DNA of 44,037 bases from Paraburkholderia oxyphila NBRC 105797 (GTDB taxonomy: Bacteria; Pseudomonadota; Gammaproteobacteria; Burkholderiales; Burkholderiaceae): NCBI RefSeq assembly GCF_000685075.1, contig NZ_BAYD01000087.1, forward strand, positions 1 to 44,037. Reading direction: 5' to 3'. A program made the translations under genes and the position numbers. The notes beneath the pieces were generated by a model. It searched no databases, had not been told where the DNA came from, and saw nothing but the letters and a program-made list of their open reading frames with translations. Below are positions 33,962-41,768 of the stretch, piece by piece. Each line of letters starts with the position of its first letter. The stretch's first letter is position 1.

Positions 33962-35671
33962 ATGCGAGCGAGTGTCCTGTCAGACTGGCTGGCCCAGCGG
34001 ATCGAACGCGGCAGCGGTCAGCCGGTCTACCGGCAACTGCATCGTTTGCTGCAGCAGGCGATCCTTTCGCGCGAGCTGCCGGCGGGCGCGCGGGTGCCGT
34101 CGTCCCGGCTGCTGGCGGCGGAGCTGGGCATCGCGCGCAATACGGTCACGCAGGTGTACGAGCAACTCGTGCTCGAAGGCTATGTGACTTCGGCGACGGG
34201 GCGCGGGACCTTCGTCGCCGATACTTCGCCTGACGAGATCGTTGGCGCGGCGGAAATTGGCTCCCTGCGCACGGTTAAAAACGCTGCGGATTCTAGATCC
34301 GCACCCAATTCGATGACGGCAAGCCGGGTGGGTGATGCCGGCGTAATCGCAACTAACAGCCTCGACGCGCACACCTCGTCAGGCGCCCATGGCGTGCCGC
34401 CAACCCCGGTGATCCCTGTAACGCAGGCCCATTCCCTTCGCGCGGATGCCGGGGAGACCCCGGTGTCGTTCGCGCCCACGCAGGCGCAGCGCACGGCGGC
34501 CCGTGCGCTCTCCACGCGCGGCGCGCGCCTGATCGCGGGTGCGGGCGTTTCCAAGCGCCAAGGCGGCGCGTTCATGCCGGGCGTGCCCGACGTCTCGCGC
34601 TTTCCGGCACGCATCTGGACGCGCCTGCACAACAAGTACTGGCGCAGCCTGCGCCCCGATCTGCTGACCTACGCGCCGGGTGGTGGCCTGGCGCTCCTGC
34701 GCCACGTGCTCGCCGACTATCTGCGCACTTCGCGCTCGGTGCGTTGCTCGCCCGAGCAGATCATCATCACGACGGGCATCCACCAGTCGGTGGACCTGGC
34801 CGTGCGTCTGCTCTCCGACCCCGGCGACACGATCTGGACCGAAGATCCGTGCTACTGGGGCGTGCGCAGCGTGATGCAGGTTTCGGGGCTCAAGCCGCGC
34901 CCGATCGCAGTGGACAGCGAGGGCATCAATCCGTCGGCGGCCGATTTCGCCGCCGCGCCGCCGAAGCTGATTCTCGTCACGCCCTCGCACCAGTACCCGC
35001 TCGGCATGGTCATGAGCCTCGCGCGCCGCCGCATGCTGCTCGAGTACGCGCGCCAGCACCAGTGCTGGATCATCGAGGACGACTACGACAGCGAGTTCCG
35101 CTACGGCAGCCGGCCGCTAGCGTCGCTGCAGGGGCTCGACACGGCGGGGCAGGTGATCTATGTGGGCAGCTTCGGCAAGACGCTGTTTCCGGGGCTGCGC
35201 GTGGGCTATCTCGTCGCTCCCGAGCCGCTCGCCGAGAGCTTCGCGACCGCGAGCGCCGAGCTCTATCGCGAGGGCCAGCTCCTGCAGCAGGCGGTGCTGG
35301 CGGAGTTCATCGCCGAAGGGCATTTCACCTCGCACATCCGCAAGATGCGCGCGCTCTATGGGCAGCGGCGTCAGGTGTTGCTCGATGCGGTCGCGCGCCG
35401 TTATGGCGATGCGCTGCCGGCCATGGGCGGCGATGCGGGCCTGCACGTGGTCATGCAGCTGCCCGAAGGCAGCGACGACCGTGCCGTGGCCGAGGCCGCG
35501 CTTGCGCGCAATATCGTGGTGCGGCCGCTGTCGGGGTATTACTCGGAGCGCGAGCGTGCGGCTTCGGGGTTGTTGATCGGCTATGCGTGCGTGCCCGACG
35601 AGGAGATCGCGCCTGCATTCGATACGCTCGCCGAGGCGATTGATGTGACGTTGCCGGTGTTTGTCGAGTGA
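33962..35671 (+). CDS. gabR: MocR/GabR-type regulator (GntR wHTH fused to aminotransferase-like domain)
   Basis: A 569-residue regulator. Residues about 5-80 are a GntR winged helix (VYRQLHRLLQQAILSRELPAGARVPSSRLLAAELGIARNTVTQVYEQLVLEGYV). Residues about 200-569 are a class-I aminotransferase-like domain with the PLP lysine in VGSFGKTLFPGLRVGYL (Lys406). In the GabR family PLP plus GABA form an adduct that switches on gabT-gabD. The linker between the domains is about 110 residues, Thr/Ser/Ala-rich and longer than in most MocR proteins I know. The divergent placement next to gabT strongly supports GabR function. Confidence 0.88.
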   Translation: MRASVLSDWLAQRIERGSGQPVYRQLHRLLQQAILSRELPAGARVPSSRLLAAELGIARNTVTQVYEQLVLEGYVTSATGRGTFVADTSPDEIVGAAEIGSLRTVKNAADSRSAPNSMTASRVGDAGVIATNSLDAHTSSGAHGVPPTPVIPVTQAHSLRADAGETPVSFAPTQAQRTAARALSTRGARLIAGAGVSKRQGGAFMPGVPDVSRFPARIWTRLHNKYWRSLRPDLLTYAPGGGLALLRHVLADYLRTSRSVRCSPEQIIITTGIHQSVDLAVRLLSDPGDTIWTEDPCYWGVRSVMQVSGLKPRPIAVDSEGINPSAADFAAAPPKLILVTPSHQYPLGMVMSLARRRMLLEYARQHQCWIIEDDYDSEFRYGSRPLASLQGLDTAGQVIYVGSFGKTLFPGLRVGYLVAPEPLAESFATASAELYREGQLLQQAVLAEFIAEGHFTSHIRKMRALYGQRRQVLLDAVARRYGDALPAMGGDAGLHVVMQLPEGSDDRAVAEAALARNIVVRPLSGYYSERERAASGLLIGYACVPDEEIAPAFDTLAEAIDVTLPVFVE

Positions 35672-36109
35672 TCGTTTTCGATAACTTTTGGCACTGTTGA
35701 GCAATTGCCGGGACGCCGTCGAATCGACGGCGAGGTTCTCGCGAACACTTGCAGAATGCGAAGGGCTAATAATAATTTTTATGCCTGACGGCTCCCGAAA
35801 TAAATGAGTCTTGCATAAATCGAAGGTGTGCAGGATGGCCGTCAACTATCGTTATCGCGCCACTGTTCTGTGGCGTTCATGTTGATATGATCCCCGCGCT
35901 ATCAGGCCGGATTTCTTGGGCTGTTCCTTCGCCGCTCTAATTCGATTTCGAGAGCGGCTTTCCCGATCGATGCTTCATTGCTGCCATCCATTGCAGACGA
36001 CCCCGGTTTCGACTGACGGTGGGCGCGGCTCGTTGTTCTCCGGATAAGCCGCCATACGCCGCCCCTGTTTCTCCCGTACGCGCAGCAACAACGACCGACT
36101 CCGAGACCC
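35672..36109. other. Intergenic region upstream of the toxin-like gene
   Basis: This 438-bp gene-free stretch has a hairpin just after gabR (CGCCGTC 35714-35720 with GACGGCG 35726-35732, no U-run) and an AT-rich patch at about 35765-35825. I see no credible small gene and no mobile-element terminus. It should contain the promoter for the large gene at 36110. Confidence 0.4.
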
Positions 36110-39097
36110 ATGAGCACGCACTCTCATCCAGCCCATCCCGCGCAGCCGGCGCCACCGGCGGCACCGGCGGCACCGGCTGCGCCCGCCGCCTCGCCGGCAC
36201 CCGCCTGGACCCCGCTGAACTGGGCCTTTCCGTTCACGCCGCTCGGCAAGGACGACGCCACTGACCCGATGACGTACATGAAGGCGCTGGCGCAAGCGGA
36301 CGACGGTTTCTATCCGCTCGGCGCCAGCGGGTTGTGGCATGGAGGCGTGCACTTCGGCTCGTCCACCGCCACGATGCTGAAGCAGGATACCGGCGTGCGG
36401 GCCATCGCCGATGGCGAGGTCGTGGCGTACCGGCTCGACAGCAAATATCCCGCGCAGACCTGGCAGGACGGCCACCAGGCGCTCTACTCCACGGGCTTCG
36501 TGCTGGTCCGCCACAAGCTGCAGCTGCCGCCGAAGCCGGCCCCGGCCAGCCCGCAGGGCGCACCGGTGCCGGCTTCCAGCCAGGGCACAGCCGCGGCGCC
36601 ACCCGCCTCCTCGCCTTCCGCTGCAGGCACGCCGGCACCGCCCAGGCCCGCGCCGGACGAAACGCTCACGTTCTTCAGCCTGTACATGCACCTGATGGAC
36701 TGGAACAGCTACCAGGCAGCGCAGGAGCAGGCACGGACCGCGCAAACCGGTGCAGCGAAGCTGAACCTGGCGCCGATGCCGTTCTGGGAAGGCGAGCGCT
36801 ATTACCGCGTGGGCGACCAGGCACCCAATATTCAGGCGATGCCAAAGCCGAAGACCCCGCCACCCCCGCCGGCGGATGCGATTGACTACGACCTGCTCAA
36901 AGAATTCATCGAGGCAGGCTTTGTTGCACCACCCAAGCCACCTGCGGCCCAGCCCGTTGACGACGCTCCGCTACCTGCGCCGGTGAAGGGCATCGCGATT
37001 CGCGACCTGCCGAACGGCAAGCTCATCGGCATCCTGCCCAGGGGCGCTGAGCTCGTGGTTTCCGAAACGGACCCGAAGCATCCCGGCTGGCAGAAAATCA
37101 GGGCGCTCAGGACCGGCCAGCCAGTCAGCGCGGAGGTCGGGAAGCCGGTCTCGCCGCACGCCCCGTGGAGCTGGGTGTATGTGAAAGAACTCGACGCGGT
37201 GCTCGATCCGAAGCCGCTCGACACGGTGGTCGTGCTCAAGCAGCCGTATGCCGTGAAGGCCGGCGACGTGGTGGGCCAGATGGGGCACTACCTGCGCTAC
37301 GTCGACGCGTCGCCGCTGCCGCCGAAGCCGACCCGGCCGCTGCTGCATCTCGAAGTCTTTGCCGGACCGGAACTGCAGGCGTTCATCGAAAAGAGCCGGG
37401 CGCGCGCAAAGGACCTGCCGGCGGCAAAGACCTTTCTGGAGATTTCGCCCGGTGCGCAGTTCGTGACGGACATCCCCCAGCCGGACAGGACGCTGCCCCG
37501 GAGCCCGGGTGGCCTGAAGCTGGTGCCGGTGGGCAACGCCACGGGCTCAAGGTGGGTCAAGGTCCAGCCGAAGACGGTGACGATGCCAGCACCGAGCGCC
37601 AACAATACCCATGGCGGGCATCACGGGCATCCTGCACCGCGCCCGATACTGACCGACACGGGTCCCCAGGTGTGGGTGGAGGCCAGACTCGCAAACACGA
37701 CGACGACCGGCGTGGTAAAGGCGTGGACGAGTTTCCCGCTGAACGTCTCCAGCGCGAAGGGGCCGGGCGCGGATTTCCGCGACGTATTCCGGCGCACCGA
37801 TCTGGACAGGCTCGGTGCCGACAACGTCGCGATTGACGACAAGGGTCACCGGTGGTGGAACATCACGATCGGCGCCCGGGACGGTTCAACCCGGCAGGGC
37901 TGGGTGTGCGAAGAGCATCACCCGCTCGCGCGAATGTGCGGCCCATGGGACTGGCCGGGGTTCGAACTCGTCGACAACACCGGCTTCAGGCCAGTCGACA
38001 TGCTCAAGCGCTATATCCACGTGACGGACCAGTATCTGGTGGATGAAGACAAGTCGGAGTTCGAGCCGGGCGCGCTGAGCGTGAACGCCGGGGATTTGAT
38101 CGTCAAGCTCGAGAAGGCGATTGACGCGAACCACGACGGCAAGGTGACGGCGCAGGAGTTGAAGCACGCGCAGGAAACGCCTTGGATGGCCGAAGCGCTC
38201 ACGCATCTGGTGGTGCGCTCGGAGAGCGAATGGGGCGGCGGGCTGGGCAAGTGGGAAGAGATGTCGCCGCTGATGAAGAAGCTGCTGTGGCTGTGGAAGG
38301 CGGAGATCGAGCGGATCGGGAAGCTGCAGTGGTGGGAACAGGCGGTGGGGATTGAGGGGTTTCCGAAGGAGCCGACGCCGTGGCATTTTCATCCGGTGGG
38401 GATGGTGGGGAATTTTTCCTCAACCTGTAGTGAGGAATGCAAGACGGACGCTTTGGATTTTCAAACTACCGAGGGGATGTTCTATTCATCGAAGGAAGCC
38501 TTTTCCCTTGTATTGAGAATTGAAGGTTATGGCGAAACTCCGTATGTTCCAGGCGATCATCGAGATCAATCCAGCGGTGTGACGATAGGATACGGTTATG
38601 ATTTAGGTCAACAAGTTTCTGCACAAGCAGCTACCGATCTAAATGGATTGGTGCCTCCAGGGCAAATTACAAGGTTGCTTGGCGCAATCGGGAGGCGCGG
38701 AGATCACGCTCGAGCACTTATCCCTTCTCTTTCCGATATAAAAATCTCAAACCCAAATGCGCTTGAATTGGCTCGACGAATGAAGCGACGCTATGCACAA
38801 TACACCGTTGATGCATTTCCGGGTGTCACACGACTACATCCACATTGTCAAGGGGCCTTGCTTAGTTTGATTGTGAATCGTGGGCCAGGCTTGGAGGATA
38901 AGCCGCACCAAAAAACACGTGCTCAAATGAGGGAAATCAGAAAGGCAATCCAGGATAACAATCTGCCTGGTGTGCCCTTACAGCTACGTGCCATGAAGGT
39001 ACTCTGGGACCCTGCAAGTCAGAGGGGACTTATCATAAGACGAGAAGCGGAAGCCCTATTGTTCGAGAAGGGCATGAATTGTAATTGTTGGAGATGA
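36110..39097 (+). CDS. Candidate polymorphic toxin: degenerate M23/SH3/EF-hand carrier with C-terminal pesticin/lysozyme-like domain
   Basis: A 995-residue protein without a signal peptide. After a His/Pro/Ala-rich start, M23-like pieces appear (LWHGGVHFG, His77; FFSLYMHL; VKAGDVVGQMG then LLHLEVF, His413), interrupted by Pro-rich linkers and an SH3-like segment (GIAIRDLPNGKLIGILPRGAELVV). More SH3-like stretches follow, then a perfect EF-hand loop (DANHDGKVTAQE, from Asp672) and WHFHP (758-762). From about residue 770 the domain changes. LRIEGYGETPYVPGD and SGVTIGYGYDLG give Glu805, Thr825 and Asp831, matching the pesticin-type Glu/Thr/Asp lysozyme triad as I remember it (T to D spacing of 6). 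The carrier is GC-rich and the toxin part AT-rich. It probably cuts peptidoglycan glycan strands after delivery by a type VI-like route, but the export route is inference. Confidence 0.75.
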   Translation: MSTHSHPAHPAQPAPPAAPAAPAAPAASPAPAWTPLNWAFPFTPLGKDDATDPMTYMKALAQADDGFYPLGASGLWHGGVHFGSSTATMLKQDTGVRAIADGEVVAYRLDSKYPAQTWQDGHQALYSTGFVLVRHKLQLPPKPAPASPQGAPVPASSQGTAAAPPASSPSAAGTPAPPRPAPDETLTFFSLYMHLMDWNSYQAAQEQARTAQTGAAKLNLAPMPFWEGERYYRVGDQAPNIQAMPKPKTPPPPPADAIDYDLLKEFIEAGFVAPPKPPAAQPVDDAPLPAPVKGIAIRDLPNGKLIGILPRGAELVVSETDPKHPGWQKIRALRTGQPVSAEVGKPVSPHAPWSWVYVKELDAVLDPKPLDTVVVLKQPYAVKAGDVVGQMGHYLRYVDASPLPPKPTRPLLHLEVFAGPELQAFIEKSRARAKDLPAAKTFLEISPGAQFVTDIPQPDRTLPRSPGGLKLVPVGNATGSRWVKVQPKTVTMPAPSANNTHGGHHGHPAPRPILTDTGPQVWVEARLANTTTTGVVKAWTSFPLNVSSAKGPGADFRDVFRRTDLDRLGADNVAIDDKGHRWWNITIGARDGSTRQGWVCEEHHPLARMCGPWDWPGFELVDNTGFRPVDMLKRYIHVTDQYLVDEDKSEFEPGALSVNAGDLIVKLEKAIDANHDGKVTAQELKHAQETPWMAEALTHLVVRSESEWGGGLGKWEEMSPLMKKLLWLWKAEIERIGKLQWWEQAVGIEGFPKEPTPWHFHPVGMVGNFSSTCSEECKTDALDFQTTEGMFYSSKEAFSLVLRIEGYGETPYVPGDHRDQSSGVTIGYGYDLGQQVSAQAATDLNGLVPPGQITRLLGAIGRRGDHARALIPSLSDIKISNPNALELARRMKRRYAQYTVDAFPGVTRLHPHCQGALLSLIVNRGPGLEDKPHQKTRAQMREIRKAIQDNNLPGVPLQLRAMKVLWDPASQRGLIIRREAEALLFEKGMNCNCWR

Positions 39098-39100
39098 GTG

Positions 39101-39676
39101 ATGATGAAGATTGTTGCTGTATTTGCAATATTTTTGGCATCTCATGCTGCCTTTTCGAAAGCAGTTTGTGGCGGCCAAACTAACTACGAGATTGAGCATT
39201 GTGCTCGTTCTAATTACGAATCTGCCGATAAAAATCTCAATCAAAACTATGGCAATGTATTAAATAAGATGCCTGCAAGAGATAAACAAAATCTCGTTGC
39301 AACTCAGCGATCATGGGTTGTCTATAAAGAAGAATATTGTCAATCCGCATATGACGCTACTAGCCCCGGGGAAGAGGCGGCTATTGACAAATTGACATGT
39401 CTGACTTCGGTGACGGAGGCGCGAACAAAGGAAATTCGCTATCTCGACTCATCGGTTGGAATGGACGATTTTAGGCGATCGTTGGCGATTATGGCCAATC
39501 TTTATGAGCATGGGGACACTGGTAAGGTGATTTCGAGGTTGGTAAGTCAAAATTCAGATGGAAATGATCTGAATTGGATGAAATATGTGGATTTAAATTG
39601 CAGGATGACCGCCTCAAAATTGAGCGAGGAGCATAATGCCTGTGTAGCGCGACTGAATTTCTACAGGAATTGGTAG
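39101..39676 (+). CDS. LprI/DUF1311-family periplasmic protein, probable immunity to the upstream lysozyme-like toxin
   Basis: A 191-residue protein with a signal peptide (MMKIVAVFAIFLASHAAFSKA). The DUF1311 pattern follows: C...YEIEHCA..NYESADKNLNQNYGNVL, then LVATQRSWVVYKEEYC and CLTSVTEARTKEIRYL, with paired cysteines for periplasmic disulfides. LprI of Mycobacterium, in this family, inhibits lysozyme. A distinct C-terminal extension of about 75 residues contains two more cysteines. GGAG lies 7 nt upstream of the ATG, inside the end of the toxin gene, and only 3 nt separate the toxin stop from this start. AT-rich like the toxin domain. Blocking a periplasmic lysozyme-like toxin fits fold, location and gene order. 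Confidence 0.8.
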   Translation: MMKIVAVFAIFLASHAAFSKAVCGGQTNYEIEHCARSNYESADKNLNQNYGNVLNKMPARDKQNLVATQRSWVVYKEEYCQSAYDATSPGEEAAIDKLTCLTSVTEARTKEIRYLDSSVGMDDFRRSLAIMANLYEHGDTGKVISRLVSQNSDGNDLNWMKYVDLNCRMTASKLSEEHNACVARLNFYRNW

Positions 39677-39857
39677 AGATTCATTGGAAATTATTTTGCG
39701 TGCCGCAATGCGTTTGTTTCATATGATCACAGGTCGATGACGGACGACGGTGTTCCGACCGCCTCGAACGGTCGTCAGTCCAGGTGCGAGCGCCACCTGA
39801 TATCGAGCCTGCCTGCGTCCCTTGGCGCGTCCAGCACAGTGCACCGCCCGAGTCTGC

Positions 39858-40694
39858 TCACATCCGTATCAACACCGCCCCACAAGTCACAAGCACGCAC
39901 GCGACCATGCGGCGTGCGGTGAGCTTTTCCCGCATGAAGAGCCAGCCGATCAGCACCGCGAAGATCGACGACATCTCGCGCAGCGCGGACACCATGGCGA
40001 TCGGCAGATAGCGGAACGCCTCGATCACGAGGCAATACGCGCTCAGCGCGAGCACGCCCGCGAGCATGCCGCGCAAGGCATTGGCCTTCGAGACGAACAT
40101 CTGCGCCGCGCCGCCGCGCAGCTTGCAGACCACGATGAACTGCGGGACGTTCCACAGCAGGTAGACCCACATGATGTAGCTGAGCGGATTGCCGGCGAGG
40201 CGCGCGCCGAGGCCATCGACGATCGAATAGGTCGAGATGAAGAAGCCCGTCACTAGCGCCCAGGGCACGCTTTCGCCCGAGAAGCGCATGCCGCGCCTGA
40301 ACGCGAGCGACATGATGCCGAGCGAGACGAGCATCACGCCCGTGGCGGCGAGCGCGTGCAGTTCCTCGTGCGCGAACACGAGCGCGCCCACGAACACGAG
40401 CAACGGCGAGAGGCCGCGCGCGATCGGGTAGATCTGCCCGAAGTCGCCGCTGCGGTAGGCGCGGATCAGCGCGAAGCAGTACGCGAATTCGAGCAGCGCC
40501 GATGCCGCGATATACGGCCAGCTCGCGGCAGCGGGCAGCGGCAGCACGCACACGCCGACGGCGCTCACGAGCACATAAGGCACCGAGAACATGCCGAGCA
40601 GCCAGACGCGGTCGCCCGAGAGGTGGAGAAACGCGTTCCAGCTCGCGTGCATGAGTGCCGAGAGCAGGACCAACAGGACGACGAAGCTTGCCAT
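39858..40694 (-). CDS. EamA/DMT-superfamily transporter
   Basis: A 278-residue protein with about ten transmembrane helices in two EamA-like halves (ALMHASWNAFLHL... and MVSALREMSSIFAVLIGWLFMREKLTARRMVACVLVTCGAVL). The substrate cannot be told; members export amino acids, drugs or metabolites. The ATG at 40694 starts the first helix directly, though no good ribosome binding site is visible. A terminator separates it from phnE, so it is not obviously part of the phosphonate operon. Confidence 0.85.
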   Translation of the reverse strand: MASFVVLLVLLSALMHASWNAFLHLSGDRVWLLGMFSVPYVLVSAVGVCVLPLPAAASWPYIAASALLEFAYCFALIRAYRSGDFGQIYPIARGLSPLLVFVGALVFAHEELHALAATGVMLVSLGIMSLAFRRGMRFSGESVPWALVTGFFISTYSIVDGLGARLAGNPLSYIMWVYLLWNVPQFIVVCKLRGGAAQMFVSKANALRGMLAGVLALSAYCLVIEAFRYLPIAMVSALREMSSIFAVLIGWLFMREKLTARRMVACVLVTCGAVLIRM

Positions 40695-40797
40695 TGAACG
40701 AGCGCAATGAGTGGGAGGGGGCGGTTGCGGCCGCAAGCAGTCGATTATTCCAGCGAATGCGCCGCAGCGCCAGAACGCAAGGAAGGACCGCATGAAG

Positions 40798-40840
40798 AAA
40801 AAAGCGCGGGCCACGTGGCGAATGCCATGGAACCCGCGCT
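40798..40840 (-). terminator. Terminator of the phnCDE operon
   Basis: AGCGCGGG (40803-40810) and CCCGCGCT (40833-40840) are perfect arms; the loop contains a further TGGC/GCCA stem. On the minus strand the hairpin is followed by six T and TCTTC. It lies 29 bp past the phnE stop. Confidence 0.88.
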
Positions 40841-40868
40841 GCGGTGCTTGAAGCGGAACGCGTCAGTG

Positions 40869-41768
40869 TCAGATCACGCGCGCGCGCAGTTTTGCCGAGA
40901 TGAGGTCGATCACTGTCACCACGGCGATCACCATGATCAGCACCGCGCTCGTCTGCGCATAGTCGAACGAGCGGATCTCTTCATAGAGCACGACGCCGAT
41001 GCCGCCCGCGCCCACCATGCCCACCACCATCGCCGAGCGCACGTTCGACTCGAACCGGTAGAGCGCGTAAGAGATCCACAGCGGCATGACCTGGGGCAGC
41101 ACGCCGTAGATGATCTCGTCGAGCGGCGTGGCGCCGGTCGCGCGCACGCCCTCGGCGGGGCGCGGGTCGATGGCCTCGACGGCCTCCGCGAAGAGCTTGG
41201 CGAGCACGCCCGTCGTGTGGACCCACAGCGCAAGCACGCCCGCGAACGGCCCGAGCCCGACCGCGACGATGAAGAGCATCGCGAACACCATCTCGTTGAT
41301 GGCGCGGCACGCGTCCATCAGGCGGCGCACCGGATGGAGGACCCAGCGCGGCGCGAGATTGTGCGAGGACATCAGCCCGAACGGCACCGCGCAGACGATG
41401 GCGAGCGCCGTGCCCCAGAGCGCGACCGCCACCGTCACCCACATCTCGTGCACATAGGTGCGCCATTCGGTGAAGTCGGGCGGGAAGAAGCCGCTCGCGA
41501 AGATGCCCATGTTCTGCGAGTCGGCGAACAGATCGAGCGGGCGCATGTCCGCGCCGCGCCAGGCCGCGCCGAGCAGCGCGAACACGATCGCCCAGAGCAC
41601 GAGCGAGGACCAGCTGCGCTTGCCGGCCGCCGCGCTCATCTGGCTCGCGAGCGGCGCCGGCCTGGCCGGCGCTTGCGCGAGCGCTTCGCCCTGGCGTTGC
41701 TCAGGCTCTGCGCCCAGGCCGTCGGCGTGCTGGGCGAGCCGCGATGCGTCGAATTCCATCGTGCCCAT
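40869..41768 (-). CDS. phnE: Phosphonate ABC transporter permease PhnE
   Basis: A 299-residue inner-membrane permease. A hydrophilic 50-residue N-terminal extension precedes about six helices. The ATPase-docking region ESNVRSAMVVGMVGAGGIGVVLYEEIRSFDYAQ is diagnostic of PhnE. It forms the channel with PhnC (ATPase) and PhnD (binding protein). Its ATG overlaps the last base of the phnD stop (TAATG), so translation is coupled. It is last in phnCDE. Confidence 0.94.
   Translation of the reverse strand: MGTMEFDASRLAQHADGLGAEPEQRQGEALAQAPARPAPLASQMSAAAGKRSWSSLVLWAIVFALLGAAWRGADMRPLDLFADSQNMGIFASGFFPPDFTEWRTYVHEMWVTVAVALWGTALAIVCAVPFGLMSSHNLAPRWVLHPVRRLMDACRAINEMVFAMLFIVAVGLGPFAGVLALWVHTTGVLAKLFAEAVEAIDPRPAEGVRATGATPLDEIIYGVLPQVMPLWISYALYRFESNVRSAMVVGMVGAGGIGVVLYEEIRSFDYAQTSAVLIMVIAVVTVIDLISAKLRARVI

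Noticed and set aside
35902..36117. Small minus-strand frames before the toxin gene
   Set aside because: They have no ribosome binding site, the composition looks random, and they overlap the start of the large gene.
36110..36400. PAAR- or VgrG-like N-terminus on the toxin candidate
   Set aside because: I looked for PAAR Pro-Ala-Ala-Arg repeats and VgrG motifs and found only a His/Pro/Ala-rich leader and M23-like pieces.
39677..39857. Mobile-element or prophage boundary after the immunity gene
   Set aside because: No transposase, integrase, tRNA or flanking direct repeat was found; the only sign of transfer is composition.
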